A DNA stretch of 64,000 nucleotides from Ceriagrion tenellum (lineage: Eukaryota > Arthropoda > Insecta > Odonata > Coenagrionidae). Positions 46,816 to 57,043 of this stretch are shown here, piece after piece. The DNA is taken from contig OY720643.1 in the NCBI GenBank assembly GCA_963169105.1, positions 26,260,373 to 26,324,372 of the forward strand. The letters are read 5' to 3'. Below the pieces are notes generated by a model, which searched no databases, was not told the DNA's origin, and saw only the letters and a list, made by a program, of their open reading frames with translations. The position numbers were made by a program, and so were the translations under genes. The first letter of the stretch is position 1, and the number at the start of each line of letters is the position of its first letter.

Positions 46816-47780
46816 ATAAGAAAAAACGTATGCGCAACAAAAAAGTAACCAGGCCTTTATAAGTGATTACTTCGTGTGAATGATCTAAGGGTAATGTTGT
46901 CTATGCGTGTATTTTAATGTGTGAATAAAGTGCTGAAGCAGTTGATTTCTCTTAAAGATTATTCTATCCCTATGCAGTACTTCAAACATGTGTATGACGG
47001 GAACTTGTCCACAACGGAAAAAAATTGACGACAACGTGCGATTCCTCTATACGCTGTATATGCAACGATTTTCTGTATCTATTTGAGCATATTACCCGAC
47101 GTGCCTCCACAAAGGCGTGTGAAGGGGAGTGCAATGATATCAGCTGTTAAAATGGGACGGGCTAGGAAAAAGAATAAGTCCGAGGAAAAAAATGAAAATG
47201 AACTGTATGCTAACATAGTATCTGACTCACTCGCCATTGTCGTTACTAGCTATTAACGATTCTTGGACATGTGAAATTCTCGTATCCGTAGCTCCGCTGC
47301 GTATCTCGCGTATTTGGCCATTAACACCTATTTACGGAGTTCAAATTGTGTAAAATAGAATCCCACGGGTGCCACTTATACTAGTATAATCTGATTTCTT
47401 AATTAGCTATGGCGTAATACCCTTTTCCATTATTTCATTAGAAGAGGTATACTGTCAATTCAGTTTAACAGATTTTAGCAAAGAGTGCTGCTTTTATTTC
47501 AACATTAAGTATTTAGTGGAACAAGTATTTCTTTACACATCATTTAAATGCTCTAGATAGAGCTTATCATTGAGCAGTAAAAATTATATTTAAGCCCAAA
47601 AGAAGGTATTTCTAACAAAGAATTCATTAGACAATACGAGCTTCTCGGCATCGTTACCTATGAGAAAAAACATTTTTGTTCACACTTTGGGTAATTATGA
47701 AGTCCATCCATAAATTTAAACTTGAAATTACTGAACAAACTCACATACATTTCCAAATATAATCATTCTCAATTTTTAGT
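46816..47780. other. No recognisable gene
   Basis: AT-rich apart from the short tgtccacaacgg block near 47005 described with the pogo-like terminus. Confidence 0.4.
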
Positions 47781-48025
47781 TTGTACACCCCAGTACTAAA
47801 AAGAAGAACAAGATGGATAGGACACACCCAGAGACGCTTAGTGAAAAACGAACTTGAAGATAATATAGAGGGAAAAGACCCCAGAGGAAGACCCAGGAAT
47901 AAGTTCATGGACCAAATAAAAAGGAAAGTACATACAGAATATACATATGAAGAGATACCAGGAGGTAAGGGAAATGGCATTTGATAGGGAAGGGTGGAGG
48001 GCTACAGTCAACCAATCTTATGGGT
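47781..48025 (+). pseudogene. LINE ORF2 C-terminal fragment, copy D
   Basis: The plus strand reads VLKRRTRWIGHTQRRLVKN, then ELEDNIEGKDPRGRPRNKFM and DQIKRKVHTEYTYEEI, and after a one-base shift MAFDREGWRATVNQSYG. It is collinear with copies A and B. This is the best-preserved copy of the family C terminus in the window and is open for 67 codons. The promoter-like segment at 48128 begins about 100 bp beyond its end. Confidence 0.8.
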
Positions 48026-48127
48026 GAACACCCAATGAGAATACCCCAATTGACATAATCATTTATAATCTTCTCCCTTTCCGCAGCACTCCGCAAAAAT
48101 AAGGCGGAAAGGTAGAAGACTGGCGCT

Positions 48128-48200
48128 AGCCAATCACAGGGAACCTGACTAATTTTGGCGCGAAACCGATATGCATATAAGGAGGCACTAATCTAGCATC
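48128..48200 (+). promoter_or_regulatory. Promoter-like segment: CCAAT box, E2F-type palindrome, TATA box
   Basis: CCAAT at 48130-48134, tttggcgcgaaa at 48154-48165 (an exact TTTSGCGCSAAA E2F-type site) and TATAA at 48176-48180 follow each other within 50 bp on the plus strand. Downstream, catcacaacaatccatcac resembles the sequence after the TATA box at 37467. No recognised ORF follows; a Penelope-type terminus lies about 400 bp further. It may drive a mobile element or an unrecognised transcript. Confidence 0.4.
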
Positions 48201-48439
48201 ACAACAATCCATCACTCTTCTCCAGCATTTAAAACATCTGTAAACTACACGACGGTCTGCATGGGGTTTTGCCGGTTTCCCTCATGCCTCGGGTGAATGC
48301 CGGACCATTAGCCATCCCGGTAGAAAAGAGAATCAAAATACCAATGTTAAACACTAAACTGCTACACGCTTGTAAATAGCAATTAAATATGTATAAACTC
48401 TATTCGAATAACCCTGAAGAGGAATTATTTCCTATAGCG

Positions 48440-48535
48440 GGGGCTATTGTGTATATTTTATATATTTTTATATATACGTATATATATACGTATATTTTAC
48501 TGTATTGAATATTATTAATGTATGTATATATATCT
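48440..48535. repeat. AT microsatellite-like tract (tatata/acgtat)
   Basis: Alternating ta runs with interspersed acg (tatatacgtatatatatacg), low complexity. Confidence 0.8.
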
Positions 48536-48579
48536 TTATGCAATGGCTATAAACATTTTTGACTTGACTTGACTAGGAA

Positions 48580-48695
48580 CTGAAATTCACTAAGGACGAT
48601 GGTGGAGGAAGACATCGAAACGTCGGCCAACAATTATCTAACTTGGTGGAAAACCAGAGGACTTTATTAGCATCATAAGCCGGGAAAAAAACAAA
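48580..48695 (+). mobile_element. Single Penelope-type terminal repeat with hammerhead-like core and tail
   Basis: 48590-48624 reads CTAAGGA-C-GATG...CATC-GAAAC-GTC: stem II is a 4-bp GATG/CATC, with one extra base after A9 as in the other copies; G5 is A. It is followed by acttggtggaaaaccagagg, the arm-end motif seen in the hairpins, and by ataagccgggaaaaaaac, which is the reverse complement of the conserved tail. Only one arm is present, so this may be the end of a larger, otherwise unrecognised element. Confidence 0.6.
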
Positions 48696-50179
48696 TCATA
48701 TTTAAGTATTATACCACGCATTTTTTGTCCTAAAAGTTTAGCTGGATCTCTGCTTTCTAGGTCTTATACTTGCATATTTTTTCTGTATTTCATTCCGATT
48801 CACATTTTCAAGATTAGCATACAAGCTTCCTCTGCTAATTCCGTTTTGAATCGTAATGATACCACTGTGTCTCTCTTGCATAGTGATTCATTATTATTCA
48901 TTTTAAAATGCCCCATGAAACTTCCTATCCTTCTTCCTGCTAGGCTATATACGTATTACTTTGTCCCTCTCTCCGTCGATCGTACTTTCTCAAGCCCTCT
49001 TTGAAGCCATAGGTCAAACGCTCTAAGTTTATTCTCTTTGTCTCACTCAAAGGCATACCAACTAGCCTCCTCTAAGCATATTCTTAGATCCGAAGTCCCT
49101 TCCGACTGTCTGTCCCGTTAGTATAACTCTCCAAAACTCTAGATAAAGCGATAATGTTCCTAAAAATGTGACATGGTACTGTTTAAGCATTCCCTTTAAT
49201 AATTTCATCATTAACGCATAAAAATACCTTGTGGAATAGTGCAATTGTTGTTTCTATTTTAATATTCCCTTTAATACTTAACTATACCTTTTTTGAGGTT
49301 TCATAGGGCTGCATTAGTTCAGCTGAAACATTTTAAATTTTGAAATTTTTGACGCTCTACACACAACATAATATTGAAATGCTTAATTTATTACCTGTTA
49401 AGTAGCTAGACCAGCGCAACTATTAACGGGATAGATTATACGACATTCATCTTGAGATTGACTTTCCCTACGCTCACATGACTCTACTGTGTGAAAGGCT
49501 GAACTTCTCATACATATCCAATAGCTGTTCTCAATAGATGAATTCAATTGACACTATTGAATAAAAAATGGATATTTCATGCTTTGATAATTATGCGACG
49601 TAAAAACAAAACATTTGCTCTGATATGCGCGAGTGAGAATATGTCGTGACATTCATAAATATGTTCCTACAAATGCCTGATCTTATGGGATATACTTCGA
49701 CTATGTATTTATCAATCGTTATATTGCATTCGTTAAAGTCGAATTTTTAGACATAAATATGAATATAAACTATGTAAGTTTATCTCATTGTCTATCATCT
49801 AAGGAATTAGATCTCTTGATAGAGTTTTAGAAATGAGCAGACATCACAATAATAATGGGCAGTTTATGGAGTCAAAAGATAATTCGAAGTCGGTGAGATG
49901 AGAATATTAATAAAAATAGAGCGGATAAAAGTAATTAGAAAAATAAAAGGGCAAATATGAAAGACTAATTAGGGATGTGAATCGATAAGTAGAGGCTTAA
50001 GAGAAGAAAGGAAAGGCACAAGCGCATCAGCCAAACAAATGAAAACAGTATTGTGAAAAAGGAGCAAGAGAAAACTTGCCATCGAGAGGAAACGAGGAGT
50101 AGGACGACAGCACGAAAGAGATGCAGTGTCAGATTCATCATTGACTGAGAGGTACGTACAGCGACAAAGAAAGTGGTCT
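48696..50179. other. No recognisable gene
   Basis: AT-rich; purine-rich from about 49880. Nothing recognised. Confidence 0.4.
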
Positions 50180-50850
50180 AATGTCTAAACAGACGCAGGA
50201 AGAAGAGCGACAACCCAGTGGGAGAGATTGAGAATCTGGAATCGAGCGGTACGATGCTTTCATGGTAGTAACCGAAACGGCCCAGTAGACCAACGGAAAT
50301 TTGAACCAGGGAGCTCGAGGTGCAAAGAGTCCTTTGGATGAGAAAAATATTTGTGAGGGAGAGGAGATTGGGCAGCCACTACTGGGGAAGGGTGAGTGGG
50401 GGGGGGCGTAGTGGGCCTCACACTAAGCACGGACCATTAGAGACGTATCCGGCATCGAAGCCGCATTGACGGGGCGTCACGGGGGAGCGGGTCGGTGCCG
50501 CGTAAGAGGGTGAGAGGATCAATAGTCGATATTGCGAGGTGTGGGAGTCAATTATTGCGGGAAGAATGGAGCGGGAGGATTCGGAGACCGTGAAGTATGG
50601 GCGGAAGAGAGGAAAGCGACAGGATTCGCATCTCTACACCTACACAACACACCCTGCCTGCCGCTACGGGGGCGTAAGACGGCGGCGGTTGATAGGATCC
50701 CAGCCATGAAAGAGGGTAAAGACGAAAATAAATAGCATTTTTGCGGAGTTTCAGGCTCTGCTTTTCTTATACATACTCTGCACCGATGCGTGGAAGGAAG
50801 GGAGATGTGTTTGCACCCATGAGCTAGGGAGCGTATCCCCCTCACTTAGT
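50180..50850. other. GC-rich, CpG-containing segment
   Basis: G-rich plus strand with a G run at 50398-50406 and CpG clusters at 50440-50520 and 50640-50700. Overlapping open frames (97 codons on the minus strand) were not recognised. The right end, 50783-50838, is an inverted copy of 51103-51155. Confidence 0.3.
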
Positions 50851-50934
50851 AGCTCCTACGAGTTCTAATGATAAACTGCGAGATTAAATAGTAACTTAGT
50901 ATGGTCCTTACATTTGTATGATCTGATTTTCTGA

Positions 50935-51262
50935 AATTACTTTACACCTTCAGGCGTCACTTTTGGAAGTATTTTATATTCGAATCCATATTGAAAACAA
51001 TCCTTGTACTTTTCCACAATTATTTATTAACAGTTGAATGTACTACGCGTTTCGCAGCTCGTTGCATGCTCAGGTAAAATTGGTAGACTAAGGTACAATA
51101 ATACACTCCCTAAATAATGGGTGCAAACATTTCTCCCTCCCTTCCACGCATCGATACAAATGCCTGACCTGTACCTGAAGATGCAGCAAGCAGCGAAACG
51201 CGCAGTACATTTAACTGTTAATAAATAATTGTGGAAAAGAACAAGGATTGTTTTCGATATGG
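50935..51262 (+). mobile_element. Penelope-type inverted terminal-repeat pair with long loop
   Basis: Left arm 50987-51078 and right arm 51168-51262 are inverted repeats (caatccttgtacttttccac, aattatttattaacagttga). A tail (50950-50985, caggcgtcacttttggaagt) precedes the left arm. Right arm, plus strand: TGTAC-CTGAAGA-T-GC...GC-GAAAC-GCGCA-GTACA (51170-51209), with a perfect 5-bp stem I. Left arm, minus strand: CTGAGCA-T-GCA...TGC-GAAAC-GC-GTA-GTACA (51073-51039), with the cleavage triplet GUA intact but G8 changed to C. The 89-bp loop contains sequence repeated inverted at 50783-50838. No clear target-site duplication. A diverged copy lies at 5890-6140. Confidence 0.7.
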
Positions 51263-51651
51263 AATCAAATTCTAAAATCACCTTTTTTATTCTCAACGTG
51301 GCTCATGCAAATTTGATATGGATATAAACTCGAATTTCACATTGTTTTATGAGTGTTCCACCAGTTAAGGTAGGTTTCATTGAATGCCAGCATATCTCCT
51401 CCAATTTTCTATTTTTTTAGGGGCCTATCTAGCTCTAGTATATCCTTTTTTACCTCAGCATACGATTTACCCTCCTTCATCCTATCCATGTTTCACATGG
51501 TATTAAAGTGTAAATAAGTACGTGTCGAGTCCGTGACGACTGCTAGTTAAGTCCTTCCGACTGATATTCTACTCTTTCTGTTCACTCAACGTGATTTTTA
51601 TTAAAGTGTGACGCTTTTCATTAAATTTTATTCGCTTGCCGAATGATGGAT
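51263..51651. other. No recognisable gene
   Basis: Unassigned; nothing recognised. Confidence 0.4.
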
Positions 51652-51928
51652 ATTTGGGGGAGGTGACCGACGGCTAAGGTCACTTGTGCCATAGAGGACA
51701 GGTAAGGGAGGAATGGTGGATAGAAACCCGGCGTCAGCATTTGCCTGCTCTTAACGAAAGGCGCCAAGGGGACCACGGTTTAACGTCTCATCCGACAGAC
51801 GGAGTACTGTACTTGAAGTGCCCTCCACAAGACATTCAAGTAGGGATCGGGTTCCCTCTGAAAAACATCCTCCTCTGCAGGGACTTAAACCCTGGCCATC
51901 TGTATGGTAAGCCAGGACTCTAACGATA
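51652..51928 (-). mobile_element. tRNA-derived SINE, copy 3, best preserved body
   Basis: Minus strand: tRNA-like head with tagagtcctggcttaccata (A-box region) and ccagggtttaagtccctgc (B-box region, complement of 51877-51895). The body shares tcggatgagacgttaaacc, cccttggcgcctttcgtta and agcaggcaaatgctgacgcc-type sequence with the other copies, and the tail has accttagccgtcggtcacct. Long stretches (51785-51850) are near-identical to 22804-22869. Confidence 0.8.
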
Positions 51929-52224
51929 CACGTGGGTCAATCTTGTAATACGAGATAAAATTACCAAATATTGGCACAAGCGTGTGAGTAAACACAGAAT
52001 TCCATTCACAACAAGTTGTCTCAGGTTCCATTCGTGAATATCTACTTTAACTTAAAAAGGAAAACATAACTTAACATTTTCACAATCAACAGCTGATGTA
52101 GACCGCAGTTCTAAAAGAGAAACCTGGGAAATATAAGGGCAAAAAAAGGCCAACCCATATCTTTATTTTAGCAATAAGCCTTGCGCCGATCTATCTATAT
52201 AAAGGATGTCTCGCAAATAACATT
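51929..52224. other. No recognisable gene
   Basis: AT-rich; nothing recognised. Confidence 0.4.
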
Positions 52225-52375
52225 CACATCTACACCATACCCTGCTAGCCACCGCATGGGCGTGAGGCAGGTGGTTTTAGAACACCAGTCGTGTAAAGAT
52301 TTAAGGGATAAGGTTTTCGGTGGTTAAATGGTGGTTTATTATGGTAGTGTATTTAGTAGAGTTTCATATTGCTTA
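52225..52375 (-). pseudogene. 5'-truncated non-LTR retrotransposon 3' tail, copy 4
   Basis: Matches the last 150 bp of the family defined at 17670-18195: shared ctacaccataccctgctagc, ccagtcgtgtaaagat, ggataaggttttcggtgg and the ttatggtagtgtattta block. No peptide retained. Confidence 0.6.
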
Positions 52376-52849
52376 CTGAAGCAATAAGAAGGAATATATT
52401 GGCATATAAGTCAGAGGGATTGACGAGGAAGATTCAAACAGGGAGCCTCAATAACTTTTCCAGGTTCTTGAAAGCATTTTGATTTTAAGACTTGCATTGA
52501 GCAACAGCCTATCACGGTTGAAAAATTGTTTCATGCTCCAACACCGAATTCAATGGACTTGTTTCCAATTTCAATGAAAGGTCCTTCTGTTCGCCCATTT
52601 ATAAAGAGGGAACATTAAGTATGAAGTGCGGTTATCCAAGTAGGAAGAAAATACGAATTTAATTTATAATTTCACAAATCATTTGCAGATATTAGCCCAT
52701 TACGCCTTTCCCCTTTTGAGTAGGCAGGGTAAGGAATTTCACATCAGAAAACGCATACCACGGCATTGCAAATAGTGATTAAAATGACAAAATCATGGGT
52801 TCCGCGATAATAAAAACAAGAGAATTAGCATATTCTTGAAGCGCGAATT
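52376..52849. other. No recognisable gene
   Basis: Unassigned; nothing recognised. Confidence 0.4.
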
Positions 52850-53340
52850 CTGCGGTGGAGGCCACGTTTTCCAACACAGCTCTTTCAAGTTGTTAGCCTG
52901 GAATTTGGTAAGGATTTTTTTCCTACGAATTGTTGTTTTATTTGGCCAGAAAACTCGATGGGGCTAAGCCCGTAAGTAAACGCGGCGGACTTCAAAGTGG
53001 GTCGGATGACTTCCGCGTTTCCGTTCTCTCTCGTTTCGGCAAAGAGCATTTCTCGGATTCCCCGAAGTTCACCCCCGGCCGTCTTCAAGAAAGATGTCAG
53101 CGAGAAGGAGTGCTCCTCACAGACAAAAGTCTGGTCGCCGGTGTTCCCCTTTTTAAAAGCAAATCGAGGTTATTTGTAGAAATAAAACGAGCGGCGCGTC
53201 GGAAATGGCTGTGGAGGATGGCTTGTGGACTAGACGTCAAGGAAACGGGGATGGCTCCGTCTTGTCGGCCCACAGTGGCATCTACGGATATGTATTTGTG
53301 TGTATTGCCTATACTGTGATTCATCGATACCGCAATGTTC
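52850..53340. other. CpG-rich segment with an unassigned 129-codon frame
   Basis: CpG-dense at 52950-53280. The plus-strand frame 52930-53319 (129 codons) has mixed composition (MLFYLARKLDGAKPVSKRGG at its start) without a recognised family. Frames on the other strand overlap it. This is one of the better candidates for an unrecognised exon, but no splice or start evidence decides it. Confidence 0.25.
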
Positions 53341-54385
53341 AATAATAATAATTCGCTACACCTCAGAAGGCGCGACAAAGAGTGGCGTTCAATCCCTCCA
53401 AGGTCATTTGAAAATTACTGATTAGGTTTTAAAATAAATATTGATGTTTAAGAAAAAAATATTGACGTTTTACGCTATATCTGTAATGTATCTAAATACA
53501 CCCTACATTGTAACTTGTAATAATTTGTGTTTTATACGAATGTAAGCTAGATGAATTATTTTATATGATTTTGAAAATATTCTGTTTAATTCCAGCAATG
53601 CATTTCGTATATGGAAGGCAGACTCCACACAGGTCTGTGATCTTTGAGTCTTGCTAACGCTTCTAGATATTTGTATACAACACTGTACCAAAACTGTTGA
53701 GTATTAAATTATTTTTATTCTTGAAAAAATTATTAATTAAAAAATAAAAATAAAGCAATTTTTACGATCGTATAATTTAAACACATGCCATAATCAAGGA
53801 CTCCCACAGCACGTGATTCGCCTCCACTAACATCATCGATCATGATTACAAATCGGCAGCATTTATAACTATCAATTCCATCATTACCTAGGACGCAATA
53901 TTGTGATTCATTTTTTCCCAATAATGAATTAATTTACTTTTACGATAAATGCAATTTTCGGAAAACATGCATCTCGCACTGCGAAATCATTAGAGATAAA
54001 ATAAACAGTATAAAAGCGATATACAAAATGAGAGCGCTATACCATCACTTGCAACACGACACGTGTTATTGCATACGCAATATGGTGACGCAAAATTGCG
54101 ATATTGTCAAGCAAAATCGAAATAAAAGTAGGTTTATGTGTAGACATTTTGAGTGAGTATACGAAAGGTGGTGTAAAATTATTATTAGACCTTAGCCTAG
54201 CTCTCGCTATGGTAATTATGATTTCTTAGATGTAATATTTTAATAACTCTGCATTGGCTAAGAAGATATTCATCCCAACCAAATGTACAGTGGTGAAATA
54301 GTTACGAAAAAATTTCCACGATAAAAAAGGATTTACACTGCGACTTACTTTGCGACTACTGAGCTTAGAAATGTTCTTTTTTTCA
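53341..54385. other. No recognisable gene
   Basis: AT-rich up to the left edge of the satellite; nothing recognised. Confidence 0.4.
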
Positions 54386-57043
54386 GGAAAACCAGATATG
54401 GGTAGTATGGTAGTCTGTGCCTAGTTTAAGCCAGCCAAAAATTCTGTGGTTCGATTCCTGATTCAATTAGATTTTTATCGCGGAAATGTCTACGAACAGT
54501 TTGGTTTCGCGAAAAAAATCAAAGTCGTATTTAAGAACATTTCATATAAAATGTTTATAGTTTCAATAAAACATGTTCCCCATTTGGATGCCGTGAGTAA
54601 GCACGGAGAGAAACCCAAGCATTTATGTTTAGAGAAATCCGAGTAAGCGGACCATTGAAATAGTAACAAAAAAACTGCTACAATAAGAATCGACTTACAT
54701 CGGGTATCCGAATTCTGTGCCTTGATAATTTTCCATGGAAAATAAGATTGTTAGCACATTGTTCAAGTCAGCCAAAATTCCATGGTTCGATTCCTGATCC
54801 AATTCAATTTTTATCGCGGATATTTATACGCACAATTTTGCGAAAAAATCGAAGTGCTATTTATGAACATTTCATATAAAAAGGTTTTTGTTTCAAGAAA
54901 ACATGTTACCCATTCTGATCCCGTGAATAAGCGTGGAGAGAGGCCCGAGCAATTATGTTTAGAGAAATCCGAGTAAGCGGACCATTGAAATAGTAACGAA
55001 AAAACTGCTACAATAAGAATCGACTTACATCGGGTATCCGAATTCTGTGCCTTGATAATTTTCCAGGAAAACCGTACATGGGAAATAAGATTGTTAGCAC
55101 ATTGTTCAAGCCAGCCAAAAATTCCATGGTTCGATTCCTGATCCAATTCAATTTTTATAGCTGATATTTATACGCACGATTTTGCGAAAAAATCGAAGTG
55201 CTATTTATGAGCATTTCATATACAAATGTTTATTGTTTCGATAAAACATGTTCCCCATTCTGATCCCGTGAATAAGCGTGGAGAGAGACCCAAGCAATTA
55301 TGTTTAGAGAAATCCGAGTAAGCGGATCATTGAAATAGTAACAAAAAATCTGCTACAATAAGAATCGACTTACATCGGGTATCCGAATTCTGTGCCTTGA
55401 TAATTTTCCAGGAAAACCGTACATGGGAAATAAGATTGTTAGCACATTGTTCAAGCCAGCCAAAAATTCCATGGTTCGATTCCTGATCCAATTCAATTTT
55501 TATCGCGGATATTTATACGCACAATTTTGCGAAAAAATCGAAGTGCTATTTATGAACATTTCATATAAAAAGGTTTTTGTTTCAAGAAAACATGTTACCC
55601 ATTCTGATCCCGTGAATAAGCGTGGAGAGAGGCCCGAGCAATTATGTTTAGAGAAATCCGAGTAAGCGGACCATTGAAATAGTAACGAAAAAACTGCTAC
55701 AATAAGAATCGACTTACATCGGGTATCCGAATTCTGTGCCTTGATAATTTTCCAGGAAAATCGTACATGGGAAATAAGATTGTTAGCACATTGTTCAAGT
55801 CAGCCAAAAATTCCATGGTTCGATTCCTGATCCAATTCAATTTTTATCGCGGATATTTATACGCACGATTTTGCGAAAAAATCGAAGTGCTATTTATGAG
55901 CATTTCATATACAAATGTTTATTGTTTCGATAAAACATGTTCCCCATTCTGATCCCGTGAATAAGCGAGAGACCCAAGCAATGTAGTTTAGAGAAATCCG
56001 AGTAAGCGGATCATTGAAATAGTAACAAAAAATCTGCTACAATAAGAATCGACTTACATCGGGTATCCGAATTCTGTGCCTTGATAATTTTCCAGGAAAA
56101 CCGTACATGGGAAATAAGATTGTTAGCACATTGTTCAAGCCAGCCAAAAATTCCATGGTTCGATTCCTGATCCAATTCAATTTTTATAGCTGACATTTAT
56201 ACGCACATTTTTGCGAAAAAATCGAAAGGCTATTTATGAACATTTCATATAAAAAGGTTTTTGTTTCAAGAAAACATGTTCCCCATTCTGATCCCGTGAA
56301 TAAGCGTGGAGAGAGGCCCGAGCAATTATGTTTAGAGAAATCTGAGTAAGCGGACCATTGAAATAGTAACGAAAAAACTGCTACAATAAGAATCGACTTA
56401 CATCGGGTATCCGAATTCTGTGCCTTGATAATTTTCCAGGAAAACCGTACATGGGAAATAAGATTGTTAGCACATTGTTCAAGCCAGCCAAAAATTCCAT
56501 GGTTCGATTCCTGATCCAATTCAATTTTTATAGCTGATATTTATACGCACGATTTTGCGAAAAAATCGAAGTGCTATTTATGAACATTTCATGTAAAAAG
56601 GTTTTTGTTTCAAGAAAACATGTTCCCCATTCTGATCCCGTGAATAAGCGTGGAGAGAGGCCCGAGCAATTATGTTCAGAGAAATCCGAGTAAGCGGACC
56701 ATTGAAATAGTAACGAAAAAACTGTTACAATAAGAATCGACTTACATCGGGTATCCGAATTCTGTGCCTTGATAATTTTCCAGGAAAACCGTACATGGGA
56801 AATAAGATTGTTAGCACATTGTTCAAGCCAGCCAAAAATTCCATGGTTCGATTCCTGATCCAATTCAATTTTTATCGCGGATATTTATACGCACAATTTT
56901 GCGAAAAAATCGAAGTGCTATTTATGAGCATTTCATATAAAAATGTTTATTGTTTCGATAAAACATGTTCCCCATTCTGATCCCGTGAATAAGCGTGGAG
57001 AGAGACCCGAGCAATTATGTTCAGAGAAATCCGAGTAAGCGGA
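54386..57043 (+). repeat. Satellite-like tandem array, 344-bp unit, about eight copies
   Basis: The word tcgattcctgat recurs at 54451, 54787, 55131, 55476, 55820, 56160, 56504 and 56848 (spacings 336, 344, 345, 344, 340, 344, 344). Copy 1 is strongly diverged and marks the old edge; the others are nearly identical. Two sequence types alternate: gaacatttcatataaaaagg with gaggcccgagc, and gagcatttcatatacaaatg with gagacccaagc. The last copy is a mosaic. Each unit has a short plus-strand frame (MVRFLIQFNFYRG...) and a 111-codon minus-strand frame, but 344 is not a multiple of three, so no repeat protein is encoded. The array ends abruptly in a GC-rich segment. Confidence 0.95.
55440..55501 (+). 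promoter_or_regulatory. RNA polymerase III-like A box, B box and T-run inside each satellite unit
   Basis: Shown for copy 4. TAGCACATTG (55440-55449) fits the A-box pattern TRGYNNANNG, GGTTCGATTCC (55473-55483) fits the B-box pattern GGTTCGANTCC exactly, and TTTTT (55497-55501) would be a polymerase III terminator 14 bp later. Spacing A to B is 33 bp, shorter than in most tRNA genes. The flanking bases do not form good T-arm or acceptor stems, so it is not a tRNA gene. The B box is conserved in all eight copies; the A box is absent from diverged copy 1. Confidence 0.45.

Noticed and set aside
55440..55501. Functional tRNA genes in the satellite
   Set aside because: A and B boxes are present, but the T-arm and acceptor stems do not pair and the spacing is short; only promoter elements can be claimed.
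54811..56863. Series of 111-codon minus-strand frames and 61-80-codon plus-strand frames in the 344-bp array, including an ERPEQLCLEKSE end that faintly recalls a zinc-finger linker
   Set aside because: No cysteine/histidine pattern is present, the unit length is not a multiple of three, and the frames exist only because the unit is repeated.
54386..57043. CRISPR-like direct repeats
   Set aside because: Units are 344-bp head-to-tail copies without unique spacers, in a eukaryotic context; this is a satellite.
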